This document shows positions 9,616 to 18,245 of a stretch of 64,000 nucleotides of DNA, one piece after another (within the stretch, counting starts at the first letter, position 1; the number at the start of each line of letters is the position of its first letter). This stretch comes from a candidate division KSB1 bacterium. Its GTDB lineage: Bacteria; Zhuqueibacterota; Zhuqueibacteria; Thermofontimicrobiales; Thermofontimicrobiaceae. Location of the stretch: NCBI GenBank assembly GCA_034506395.1, contig JAPDPQ010000013.1:62001-126000 (forward strand). Direction: 5' to 3'. A program made the translations under genes and the position numbers. The notes below the pieces were generated by a model. It saw only the letters and a list, made by a program, of their open reading frames with translations, ran no database searches and was not told the origin of the DNA.

Positions 9616-9721
9616 ATTACGCACCTTCCTTCAGATTAGAGTAATTTGATTAATTGATCGAAAATTCAAGCGAAGTTATAGACCATTTAGACAATTGATG
9701 AACCGAAATCATAAATTCATT

Positions 9722-10894
9722 TCATTCTAATTTCTTATCTTCTCCATCTCTTGATAATTGTATCTGATATTCTTCTTTGGGCTTTAGCTCTTTTCCCAAG
9801 GGCTGTTGAGAACTTTGCTGTTCAATTCTATCATTTGAAGCACGTTTTTTGGTGAGAATTGACAGATAAATGAGAATGACGGCAGTCAAACCAGCCAAAA
9901 TGATAAAACTGATCCGTTCGTAGCTCTGTGGATAGATAATCAGAAACACACAGATGGTGATTGCCATGAGCAGCCAAAAAAACAAACGATACGGTGAAAT
10001 TTCGAAATTATGGCTTAAGTACTCCATCCACTTTTCTATTTTGGTCTTACGTTTGAGAATAGTGATGCCAAGCTTCCTTTCAGAAAATCGGAATTGCTCA
10101 TAGAACTGCCCAAAATCGCTGCTCACATAAAAGAAATTGTGGAGCAGAATCGACACAAAAAGCAGCAGATTCACGAACAATAGCACTCCGCTGAAAATCG
10201 GCAACGGCTGCCTGATATAGTTGAAGAAATTATCCAACGAATCGATTGATATAAACAATAAAAAACTGAATACCAGTAAATTTACATGGCCCAAAACTGG
10301 TTTATCATATTTTAGAATTAGATACGCGTAGAGAATGATAAAGAACAGGGACCAAAAGTTCATGCCGATGAAGCCGAGAAAAATCTGCCGAATATGATCG
10401 TCGATGAACAAATAGCGATGACTGAGAAGGAAATTCTTATAATATATCAAAGCAATCGGCAGACAAAGGCCCAATGCAATGAGATATTTCACATAGGTCT
10501 TTTTATTGAATATCAAATAGTCCACTGGGATAAAGATGATGGTCAGCCCAGTTACGATACTAATAATAATCTTTCGATAAGACCATGCATAGTATTGCAA
10601 ATAATCATTGCCAAAAGTGTAATTTTTGCCAATAAAAATGACAATGAAACCCAGGACATAGACAAAAGCGAAGATGGCGATGTTTAGGAAAATGTGTTTA
10701 TTATAGTGCCCTTTAAGAAAAACAGTACCGGCCAGTAAAGTAATGAGGAAATAGAGACAATAATTTACTACGCTAATGGTTGGCAACTCCCAATGCTTGA
10801 ATCTGAGCGAAAACAGCGTGAAAATTACATACGCTAACCAAAGATTAGCGATGACCCACAACTGGAATTTGACCTTTGGAGTTAATTTGGCCAT
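9722..10894 (-). CDS. Polytopic membrane protein of unknown function
   Basis: Not recognised. The 390 residues hold about ten hydrophobic segments from residue 12 onward, a basic cytoplasmic-looking stretch near residues 270-295 (FSERKLGITILKRKTKIEKWMEYL), two more membrane segments, and a charged, Gln/Lys/Glu-rich tail of about 45 residues. There is no kinase, GGDEF or phosphatase motif. The gene starts at ATG 10894 and is followed on the same strand by the GAFTGA-less AAA+ regulator, so it could be its membrane partner or sensor; that link rests only on adjacency. Confidence 0.7.
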   Translation of the reverse strand: MAKLTPKVKFQLWVIANLWLAYVIFTLFSLRFKHWELPTISVVNYCLYFLITLLAGTVFLKGHYNKHIFLNIAIFAFVYVLGFIVIFIGKNYTFGNDYLQYYAWSYRKIIISIVTGLTIIFIPVDYLIFNKKTYVKYLIALGLCLPIALIYYKNFLLSHRYLFIDDHIRQIFLGFIGMNFWSLFFIILYAYLILKYDKPVLGHVNLLVFSFLLFISIDSLDNFFNYIRQPLPIFSGVLLFVNLLLFVSILLHNFFYVSSDFGQFYEQFRFSERKLGITILKRKTKIEKWMEYLSHNFEISPYRLFFWLLMAITICVFLIIYPQSYERISFIILAGLTAVILIYLSILTKKRASNDRIEQQSSQQPLGKELKPKEEYQIQLSRDGEDKKLE

Positions 10895-11466
10895 ATAAAT
10901 TCTGCCACCTATTTGGTTTTTGTCTCAGATCTCCAGTACATTTGATTTGCATCCAAGATGCTGGATCAAAATGCGGGTGATCTCTTTCGGTACCCTTAAT
11001 TTAACCAGCACGCTAACGGCTCATGCGCGACTTTCCTCGCTTTGAGACGATTCTATGCGATCCATGTCTGAACCTCAGAAGTGATCCAATTTGCACAAAT
11101 CACCATTCAAATGATAGGAGCTGGGGTGTGAGAGTAACTGTCTTAAGCTGCATGCAGCACATTCAATCTATTTTGGACCAATTATGTTCCCATTTTTTGC
11201 AAAAAAATTGGGTTGATTATTGACATGATTGCTTATTCCCGTTAAAAACTGCAGGCTGAAAGATAAAAAATCAACATGTCAAAGTCAATAGTTTTTTCAG
11301 TTCTTCTGGAAATTTCACGAAAATCCGAATGCAATTTTATTGGAACCATCTTGATCAAATTATTTGTGATGACAAAAGATAGACATGGTGGACTAAAAAA
11401 GAACTGTGCTTTTTTGGAGGTCAATTATTCAGGTGAAAATGCGGGGCAAATTGGAGAAGAATAATC
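10895..11466. other. Gene-free 572 bp
   Basis: Only short overlapping frames on both strands without coding character. The 19 bases at 10960-10978 (GCTGGATCAAAATGCGGGT) recur with one change at 44399-44417, which suggests a dispersed repeat fragment. No promoter, terminator or RNA was recognised. Confidence 0.5.
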
Positions 11467-12138
11467 TCAAGAAAGAACCATCTGTTTCAATTTCTTTAGA
11501 CTCAGGATAAAAATTTCATTTTTTTCTTCGGCAATGATCCCCTCTCGCTTCATGAAATTGAGAGTGCGCGACAGCGTTTCTGGAATTGTACCCAGGATTG
11601 CAGCCAGGTCCTTTTTAGAAATGGGGAGCGATATCACATAGCGGTTTTCGCGACGTTCATAATGGTTGAGCAGATAGCTGGCGAGCCGCGATTTGACGTC
11701 ATGGAGCGAAAGCTCCTCGATCTTTGTAACCAGCATTCGCAGCCGACGCGAATAGGCGCTCATAATTTTGAATGTGATTTCGGGGAAATGGCGCAATATC
11801 GTGAGAAAATCCTCTTTTCCGAACCGAAGCAATACGGTATCTTCTAATGCAGCGCAAAAGGCAGGGTAGGTTTCAAAATCAAAAATCACAGCCTCAGCGA
11901 CCAGATCCCCAGGGTATTGGACATGCAAAATTTGTTCACCCCCTTGGGCCGAAAGCTTGTAAATCTTTACCGATCCAGAAACCACAATAAAGAAGGCGCT
12001 GGCCGGTTGCAATTCCGAAAAAAGGTGCTCTCCTTTTTTTAACGTCCTTATGGAAGCTGCCTCCGCAATCAGCTTAATTTGATCGCCCGAAAGAGATTCA
12101 AATAAAAATTGGTTCGCCAAAAACTTTTGAACATCCAT
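11467..12138 (-). CDS. Crp/Fnr-family transcriptional regulator
   Basis: A cyclic-nucleotide-binding-type beta-roll occupies about residues 10-120 (GEHLFSELQPASAFFIVVSGSVKIYKL), then a long dimer helix, then the Crp-type winged helix at about 150-215 (ISKKDLAAILGTIPETLSRTLNFMKREGII), whose recognition helix carries the ETLSR pattern typical of Fnr-like proteins. There are no cysteines in Fnr iron-sulphur positions, so oxygen sensing of the Fnr kind is unlikely. The ligand and targets are unknown. The gene stands alone, with gaps of about 270-570 bp on both sides. Confidence 0.9.
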   Translation of the reverse strand: MDVQKFLANQFLFESLSGDQIKLIAEAASIRTLKKGEHLFSELQPASAFFIVVSGSVKIYKLSAQGGEQILHVQYPGDLVAEAVIFDFETYPAFCAALEDTVLLRFGKEDFLTILRHFPEITFKIMSAYSRRLRMLVTKIEELSLHDVKSRLASYLLNHYERRENRYVISLPISKKDLAAILGTIPETLSRTLNFMKREGIIAEEKNEIFILSLKKLKQMVLS

Positions 12139-12313
12139 CGAGAGGCCTTCGACTGGTCAACGCACCATTGAATGATCATCCTATCTATTCCGCATTGTAC
12201 AGATTGATTGCAAATGAGTCTTCATTCGGAGCTGCAACCAAGACATCAAACAGCATTTTTGATTTAGATGATAATTAGACCCTACTGCAAAAATCGCAAT
12301 TTAAACAAACGCT

Positions 12314-12349
12314 GTCATTCCTGTCTGCCAGCCGACGGACAGGAATGAC
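12314..12349. repeat. Perfect 12-bp inverted repeat, dispersed element
   Basis: GTCATTCCTGTC (12314-12325) and GACAGGAATGAC (12338-12349) form a 12-bp stem around a 12-base loop, inside the 271-bp gap 12139-12409. There is no U-tract, so a terminator is unlikely. The outer GTCATT/AATGAC is shared with elements at 3394, 23831 and 61390. Confidence 0.6.
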
Positions 12350-12409
12350 GATATAGCCAGTTTTTGACATGTTAGGCCAGCAACTAATTTGCTGATAAGA
12401 ATTGTCTCG

Positions 12410-13387
12410 CTATTCAATGCCCGCAATCGCCTTCAGATATTGCGCGCGGACATAAGCATCAGGCTTGGGATCATTGGCCTGATTTAATTTCCCTCGGAAA
12501 TCATCAATGCTGTCAAATTGATGCTGTTTCATCCAATTCTCCAGGCCACTCAGCATCTCGCGAATTTTCCCCAATCCTTCTTTGTAAAGTACCGAGGCGA
12601 TCTGAATCACTTTCGCACCAGCCAGTAATTGTTTGATCACATCTTCGGTGGTTCGAATGTTACCACTTGCAGCAAGGTCCAGTTTTAGCTTGCCCGATAA
12701 TAGCGCTATCCAGCGCAGCGAATTGTAAAATCCCTCTGGATCATTAAACGACGGTTTCACAGAAGAACTTACTTTATCAATATCAATCTCTGGGTGGACG
12801 AAACGGTTGAATAGCACAAGGCCATCTGCGCCCTGATGATCGAGTTTTTCAGCCAGATTAGCAAACGAGGTGAAATATGGCGAGAGCTTGAGAGAAACCG
12901 GAATATCGACCTCTTGCTTCACCGCCCTCAATATTTCGATGTAGTTATTTTCGATATTGTAGCCGCTCATCTCTGAACTGAACGGCATAATGTAGATATT
13001 GAGCTCCAGGGCATCTGCTCCAGCAGATTCGATCTGCTTGGCGTAAGCGGTCCACCATTTGGAGGAGAAACAATTGATGCTGGCGATCACAGGGATCGAA
13101 ACTCGCTTCTTGGCAGCGGTGATAGTCTCGAGATATTCTCTCGGACCCAGTTGCATATCAATTTCTGCCCGAATATAATCTAACGCCTCCGTGTGCATTG
13201 ATACGCTGTCCTTCAGGCCGGAATTCATCTCCCGGATTTGCTCTTCAAACAACGATTTCATGACAACAGCACCAGCGCCGGCTTCTTCACATTTTATGAT
13301 CTGATCGACGCTCTTTGTCAAACCACAACTGGCGACGACGATCGGATTTTCAAGGGGCAAATTTAAATATCTTGTCGAAAGGTTCAT
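12410..13387 (-). CDS. Dihydroorotate dehydrogenase-like flavoprotein
   Basis: A TIM-barrel of the DHOD family: it opens with LPLENPIVVASCGLTKSVDQI and AGAGAVVMKSLFEEQI (FMN-barrel start). It continues with KLSPYFTSFANLAEKLDHQGADGLVLFNRF and ends with the phosphate-binding LAASGNIRTTEDVIKQLLAGAKVIQIAS. The loop that carries the catalytic base in true PyrD reads ASINCFSSKWWTAY and is not the usual NxSCPN. It therefore belongs to the widespread DHOD-like group, often annotated beside real pyrD; its substrate is not established. 325 residues, ATG at 13387. A good promoter lies 60 bp upstream. Confidence 0.85.
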   Translation of the reverse strand: MNLSTRYLNLPLENPIVVASCGLTKSVDQIIKCEEAGAGAVVMKSLFEEQIREMNSGLKDSVSMHTEALDYIRAEIDMQLGPREYLETITAAKKRVSIPVIASINCFSSKWWTAYAKQIESAGADALELNIYIMPFSSEMSGYNIENNYIEILRAVKQEVDIPVSLKLSPYFTSFANLAEKLDHQGADGLVLFNRFVHPEIDIDKVSSSVKPSFNDPEGFYNSLRWIALLSGKLKLDLAASGNIRTTEDVIKQLLAGAKVIQIASVLYKEGLGKIREMLSGLENWMKQHQFDSIDDFRGKLNQANDPKPDAYVRAQYLKAIAGIE

Positions 13388-13446
13388 GCTGATTTTCTCC
13401 TGAATATGTTGAAAGAGGGACAGAAAGGCATTTTTAAATTGCCCAG

Positions 13447-13475
13447 AATATAACGCATGAATGCCTAAAAGTCAA
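13447..13475 (-). promoter_or_regulatory. Predicted promoter of the DHOD-like gene
   Basis: Minus strand: TTGACT (13475-13470), 17-bp spacer, TATATT (13452-13447), ending 60 bp before the ATG. Confidence 0.7.
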
Positions 13476-13632
13476 GTGAATTTTCTCAGCGAAGCGGCCA
13501 GAAAGAATATATCCATGCTTGACATCCCAAATTCGAAGCGAGCAGCGTATGCTTGATCCCAGGCAGCCAGTCGATATGGGAGAGTGATCTGGTGGAAGAG
13601 CCCGGGCAACGCGCGATTTTACCCTTCTGGAT

Positions 13633-14442
13633 TCATAGCTCCAGGCATGCCTCAACGGCGATCCAAAAGATTTGTTCGCGCATGGCTTTGTCTCTGGTCC
13701 AGTAACGACGCTTCCAACGCTCGCCACTGACATCATCCCCAGCGTAAAAAAGCTGACCGAGGATAACATTGCGAAAGCGGGCGACAGCAAAGAAGGCAGC
13801 GGCCTCCATATCTACGGCTAAGCACCCTTCGGCTTTCCGCAGGGCAATTTTGTGAGGCGTCTCACGGTAATAGCCATCTGTGGTCCAGGTTTTTACGACT
13901 CGATAGGCGAGCTGTTGTCGGCTCAAAGTTGTTTCGAGCGCCCGAATGGCCTCTGGATGGGCAGTGACTTCACGAGCTGGCGGGAGATAATGATACGATG
14001 TGCCCTCATCGCGAACCGCCCCTTTAACGAGCAACGGCAAACCAAAAGGCAATCCAGCATCCAAGACCCCACAGCTACCACAGGCAATGAATTTGCGACA
14101 CCCGCGGGAAATCGCCGCTTCTAATAAGCTTGCCGCGAGAGGCGCACCAACACCGGGATGAAAAAGCGCCAGTTCCTGGGCTTTATATTCGAACTTGTAG
14201 ATCGGATGCTTGCCAATCTCTGACTTCATCTCGGCCAATCGCGTCAATCGATGCTGCTGCATAAGCTTGTTGATGACCTCTTGAAAAAAACAAATGACAC
14301 ATCGTTCGGGAATTTCGATGGGCTTGATCTCCCGCTGCGGATCGATGATGGGCGCTCGATCTGGATCAAACTCTAAAATTGGAAATTCTCGTTTCAAATG
14401 CGAGAATTCTGTTTGAGCTGGATGATGCGAGTCAATGTTCAT
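13633..14442 (-). CDS. Nucleoside phosphorylase of the PNP/UDP family
   Basis: The core carries FIACGSCGVLDAGLPFGLPLLVKGAVRDEGTS, a phosphate- and ribose-site block, and the base-site signature LAVDMEAAAFFAVARFR, characteristic of uridine/purine nucleoside phosphorylases. These enzymes cleave nucleosides with phosphate to the free base and ribose-1-phosphate. The N-terminal 90 residues are less conserved and include CVICFF. The closest functional guess is uridine phosphorylase-like. It is the last gene of a same-strand run (SMP-30-like, URO-D/Trx fusion, CobW-like, phosphorylase), 65 bp after the CobW-like gene. Confidence 0.85.
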   Translation of the reverse strand: MNIDSHHPAQTEFSHLKREFPILEFDPDRAPIIDPQREIKPIEIPERCVICFFQEVINKLMQQHRLTRLAEMKSEIGKHPIYKFEYKAQELALFHPGVGAPLAASLLEAAISRGCRKFIACGSCGVLDAGLPFGLPLLVKGAVRDEGTSYHYLPPAREVTAHPEAIRALETTLSRQQLAYRVVKTWTTDGYYRETPHKIALRKAEGCLAVDMEAAAFFAVARFRNVILGQLFYAGDDVSGERWKRRYWTRDKAMREQIFWIAVEACLEL

Positions 14443-14507
14443 TGTTAGCTCAGCAATATGGAAGGTTCACTTAATTTTTCAGCTTTTTTTGTTAGAATCG
14501 AAACAGA

Positions 14508-15419
14508 TCAAATCGCCGCCCTCACAAATAGGTTGCTGAAAAACTGCCGCTCGATCTCCTCTTCGTTCAGTCTTCTGCCGATCAAAACCAGCCGATTTTG
14601 ACGAATCGAACCATCCAGAATGGGCTTCATGATGAATTGATCCATGGTCGCATCTACATAATAGCATTGTTGGCCGATAAAGATGAATCCTTTGAGTCGC
14701 ATCAAATTGGTTGGTAAATGGTCGCGGAATCGATCCCAACTCTCGTGCGTAAACTGCCCTTCCGATTCTAACGTCACGGACGCCACTGGATCAGGACGCC
14801 CTTCGCCCAATTCTCCAGTGGTCACAGCTTTGGGATGCTGAATGGCGTCTAAAATCGTCAGATCAAATTCAGCATATTTGGTGCGCAGTATTGGGACGCC
14901 AGGGGAAATGGAAACGACCGCAGCCGCAACCTGTTCCACCTGTGCATCCGACACCAAATCGATTTTGTTCAGCAACACCAGATCAGCGGTTTGAATCTGA
15001 CTTATGGGCGCCCGCAGCGTATCTTTTATCTTCAAGAAATTTTGACAATCCACCAGACAGATATTGGCTTTTAATTCGACATGGTTTTTCAAATTTGGCA
15101 GGGCCAGCATTTCCTCCATTTCCGAAGTATCAGCCAAGCCAGTTGCCTCGATGATGAGCAATTCTGGTCGCAGGTCGGTGGCGATCCGCTCGACTTCAAA
15201 AATAAAATCGGTCCGGACGCAGATACAAAACAAACTGCCTTTGTTCAATTCAACCTTTTGGTACGTGCCTGGCGTCAGCAACTCGCCATCGATTCCGACC
15301 TTGCCAAACTCATTGATCAAAAGCACCGTTCGTTTACTGCGATAGTGCCCAATCAGGCGATTGAGCAAGGTTGTCTTGCCGGCACCTAAAAAGCCAGTGA
15401 GTAGAATGGTGGGAATCAT
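14508..15419 (-). CDS. CobW/G3E-family GTPase (metallochaperone-like)
   Basis: P-loop TGFLGAGKTTLLNRL near the N-terminus, LLIIEATGLADTSEM in the middle, the specificity motif NKID (LVLLNKIDLVSD), and a CobW C-terminal domain after about residue 200. G3E GTPases deliver metal ions (Co, Zn, Ni) or help with cobalamin enzymes. The metal-binding CxCC motif reads CICV here, so the last cysteine is lost. ATG 15419 is preferred to TTG 15428. It follows the URO-D/thioredoxin fusion by about 108 bp on the same strand. As URO-D-fold methyltransferases use cobamides, a shared role in a corrinoid or metal system is a reasonable inference. Confidence 0.88.
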   Translation of the reverse strand: MIPTILLTGFLGAGKTTLLNRLIGHYRSKRTVLLINEFGKVGIDGELLTPGTYQKVELNKGSLFCICVRTDFIFEVERIATDLRPELLIIEATGLADTSEMEEMLALPNLKNHVELKANICLVDCQNFLKIKDTLRAPISQIQTADLVLLNKIDLVSDAQVEQVAAAVVSISPGVPILRTKYAEFDLTILDAIQHPKAVTTGELGEGRPDPVASVTLESEGQFTHESWDRFRDHLPTNLMRLKGFIFIGQQCYYVDATMDQFIMKPILDGSIRQNRLVLIGRRLNEEEIERQFFSNLFVRAAI

Positions 15420-15527
15420 AATATTCAATAATTTTTAGTCGTTCGAAAATGCGTTTTTAGAATCGAATAAGTCAGCCGGCTGAGAGACAATCGGTCCATC
15501 AATCCTCGTTGCTTAATCAGCTATTCT

Positions 15528-17147
15528 TTATCCCAAATCCTTCAGCCATTCTTTAATCACCTCCACGCTCGGCACGCGACCGACGGATTTGAGCCGCTCG
15601 CGAACAGTCAATACTGCGGGAGCTGAGTTGACACCATATCGTTCAAGCTCCTTCGGATCAGTGAGTCGAACAACTTCTACTGTGCTGCCCAGTTCCTTGA
15701 TCGCATGTTGCACGTTCGCCCAAGTTTGCTCAGATTTTTCGTCGTCAGATGTCAACACGAGCAACTGGTTTCGAGACTGCCGAAGCTTGAGATAAAATTT
15801 CTCATTGATCCGGTCCTGAATGGCCTGTATAAGCTCCTGTCGCGATGGAATGGTGCTCACAAATTTGATCTTCCCATCGATGCAAATGGTTGGGATATTT
15901 CTCACCATGAGCCCCATCATAAATTCCACCGACTCTTTCTCTTTGATCTTATGCTCGCGCCAAATTACCAGACCATTGAACAGCGGCACGATGGATTTCA
16001 CCGCCTCGACCATATATTGGCACGGCGCACATCCCTCGGAGTCCAGGGTGATGACATCGACGATCACCTTATCGGCCTGACCATAATCCGCCAGGTCCAT
16101 GCGACCGATGATCTCTTTCTTTTTTGCCAGTAGCTCTCGAGCAACTTGGCGTTTATAGGGGTCATGGACGATTTCAGCCACGGCTTCGAGGTTTCTCGGA
16201 GGAACGGCATATGGCAAATCGCAACCAGGGGCCAAAATAAAACCGGTGTTACCTCCAATATCGATGCACTCGAGTGCATTGCGCCGGGCATCATCTTCGC
16301 TGCCCATCAGAAGGACAACGGTGAGCTGCAAATTGCCACCAAAGGAAATGCGATATTGCTGACAAACTTGTTTAACATAATCCAAGGGGATATTTTCGTC
16401 AATGGAGATATTATCAGGACCAGTTTCGCACATGGCCTGGATGTTGCGCTGAGCATGGCCGCAGACGAAGAATGAAGAAAAGGCATTCCACTTGCGAACC
16501 TCGCGGAAAAACTCGGTGGCAAATGGAGAGACAAATTCACGGAAGGCCTCGGGCGAGATCTGACTGGTCATAGGATCGACAATGGCGATCACCTCGCAAC
16601 CAGCTTCAATATAGAGCCGCGCCATTTGCTTAGAAACCTCCGTGGCATACGCCATGATCTCCTTGACAGCTCCTGGATTGTCGAACATATCGGTAAAGAT
16701 GTCAGTGCCCCGCAGGTGGAGCGAAAGGGTAAACGGGCCAGTCACTAATCCATAGAGCGCCACGTCTGGCGCTTTGGACTTAACGAGACGGATCGCTTTC
16801 AACACTTCTGGAATACGCCCCGAATTTTGGTCGATGAACCCGAGATCTTTGAGTGGTCTTTCGGAGAGAACATGCCGCACAACGGCAGGTGGATTTTCGG
16901 GCGCCCATTGCAATTCGCAGCCCAACGCTTCTGCCTCAATTTGCAGGTCAAATGTCACAGGAATGCCATCGGGCTGGTAGCGTCGGATCGCTTCAGTGAC
17001 CCCCTGAGCCATCAACTCGCCAGAGCGCAAATAGGTAGTAGCATCCTTCCCAATTAAAGCGCCGCCATGGCACCCCACAAAAGGGACCCATGCTGGCCGT
17101 TCTGTCGCTTTGTTTTGGAGTGCATCAAATAGTATTTGCTTTGCCAT
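15528..17147 (-). CDS. URO-D-fold (MtaA/CmuA-like) protein fused to two thioredoxin-like domains
   Basis: Residues 1 to about 345 form a uroporphyrinogen-decarboxylase fold of the MtaA/CmuA methyltransferase branch. Expected zinc-site positions are C229 (FFVCGHAQ, where MtaA-type proteins have HxC) and C309 (LAPGCDLPYAVPPRNLEA). Residues about 360-448 are a thioredoxin-like domain with C373-A-P-C376 and a cis-proline (RNIPTICID). Residues about 458-539 are a second thioredoxin-like domain (cis-proline at NSAPAVL) without a CxxC pair. The strong GGAGG site before ATG 17147 fixes the start. It is 16 bp after the SMP-30-like gene. The probable role is methyl or carboxyl chemistry with a redox or metal-thiol relay; no substrate can be named. 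Confidence 0.85.
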   Translation of the reverse strand: MAKQILFDALQNKATERPAWVPFVGCHGGALIGKDATTYLRSGELMAQGVTEAIRRYQPDGIPVTFDLQIEAEALGCELQWAPENPPAVVRHVLSERPLKDLGFIDQNSGRIPEVLKAIRLVKSKAPDVALYGLVTGPFTLSLHLRGTDIFTDMFDNPGAVKEIMAYATEVSKQMARLYIEAGCEVIAIVDPMTSQISPEAFREFVSPFATEFFREVRKWNAFSSFFVCGHAQRNIQAMCETGPDNISIDENIPLDYVKQVCQQYRISFGGNLQLTVVLLMGSEDDARRNALECIDIGGNTGFILAPGCDLPYAVPPRNLEAVAEIVHDPYKRQVARELLAKKKEIIGRMDLADYGQADKVIVDVITLDSEGCAPCQYMVEAVKSIVPLFNGLVIWREHKIKEKESVEFMMGLMVRNIPTICIDGKIKFVSTIPSRQELIQAIQDRINEKFYLKLRQSRNQLLVLTSDDEKSEQTWANVQHAIKELGSTVEVVRLTDPKELERYGVNSAPAVLTVRERLKSVGRVPSVEVIKEWLKDLG

Positions 17148-17163
17148 CTTCCTCCCGTACGAT

Positions 17164-18081
17164 TTAATTCTTTTGCGTTAAAATTTTAAATCCTGGGTAA
17201 TGCATTTGTAATTGATAAAGCGAATTGGTTTCTACCTCGGTGAGATAAAGCGTTTTTAGATCATCACCACCGAATTCCAAATTTGTCGGTTTATTGCCTG
17301 GAGTAGCGATGCGGTCTATGATGGTGCCATTGGAAGAGACGACATAAACCATTCCCCCACCGAAATGGGCGACATATAAATTGCCAGCACGATCGAATTC
17401 GATACCATCTGGATCGCCTCCAGGCAATTGAATAAAAGTCTCTTTCTCGGTCAAAAAACCTTCGGTGCTGCGCCGAAATCGGCTGATCTGGCTCTTCGCC
17501 GATTCACAGACATAAAGCTTGCCGTCCAAGGGCGAGATGGCCAACCCATTGGGAAACGCCAGGCTATCGGCCGCTAATTGAAGTGAACCATCTCTCATCC
17601 GAAAGAAAAACAACCGACCATCGAGCCGATCTGGGCCATAACTATTGGGATCGGTGAAATACAGATTGCCATGTTCATCGAAAATCAGGTCATTTGGCCG
17701 ATGAAACGGTTGATTCTGATAACCAGAGATCAGCACGCGGCATTTGCCCGATGGGGTGATTTTCACGATCGAACCCGATCCGAAATCGCAAGCAACGATG
17801 TCGCCGTCCGGTGCCACCGCAAGTCCATTCGTCCGTTTAAATGTGCTATCAGATGCAAATACCAGAGTATCGAGTTGCCCCCGCTTGACTGTTGCTAACC
17901 AATCGCCGTAGCAATTGGAAACATATAACGTTCCCTTACCATCCCAGGCTGGCCCTTCGGGAAAATGAAAGCCGGAGCTAACGAGTTGCCATTTCCTATC
18001 CATCGGTTCAGTTCGATGACAATCGGATTGGCTACCAATCATGATCAGCCCTATTAATAAAATAGGCAAATAAAATCGCAT
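17164..18081 (-). CDS. SMP-30/gluconolactonase-like secreted beta-propeller
   Basis: A six-bladed propeller of the SMP-30/gluconolactonase/LRE family. Visible blocks are FHFPEGPAWDGKGTLYVSNCYGD, RTNGLAVAPDGDIVACDFG, FHRPNDLIFDEHGNLYFTDPNSYG, LAFPNGLAISPLDGKLYVCES and GDPDGIEFDRAGNLYVAHFGGG. The metal-ligand residues Glu (PEGP), Asn (RPNDL) and Asp (PDGI) are present. A hydrophobic leader (residues 1-20) precedes a Cys at about 23, but the box SQSDC is not a good lipobox, so export is likely and lipidation uncertain. ATG 18081 is preferred to TTG 18087. Such enzymes hydrolyse sugar lactones. The URO-D/thioredoxin gene follows after 16 bp. Confidence 0.88.
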   Translation of the reverse strand: MRFYLPILLIGLIMIGSQSDCHRTEPMDRKWQLVSSGFHFPEGPAWDGKGTLYVSNCYGDWLATVKRGQLDTLVFASDSTFKRTNGLAVAPDGDIVACDFGSGSIVKITPSGKCRVLISGYQNQPFHRPNDLIFDEHGNLYFTDPNSYGPDRLDGRLFFFRMRDGSLQLAADSLAFPNGLAISPLDGKLYVCESAKSQISRFRRSTEGFLTEKETFIQLPGGDPDGIEFDRAGNLYVAHFGGGMVYVVSSNGTIIDRIATPGNKPTNLEFGGDDLKTLYLTEVETNSLYQLQMHYPGFKILTQKN

Positions 18082-18245
18082 AGTCAAAATCCCTATTGTT
18101 TAAAATTTGGCTACCGCTGCGTGATTTCAGCGAGAATGGATACGAGTTACCGCATTATGCCAATGCCCGAGTTGATTTTTGAGTATTACTTGGATCGCGC
18201 ATCAGCAGGCAGAGCAGCCAAATTTATAATTATTCAGCTGGACGT

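Noticed and set aside
13434..13790. Minus-strand frame of 118 codons overlapping the nucleoside phosphorylase gene
   Set aside because: It overlaps a well-supported gene in another frame and covers the promoter of the DHOD-like gene.
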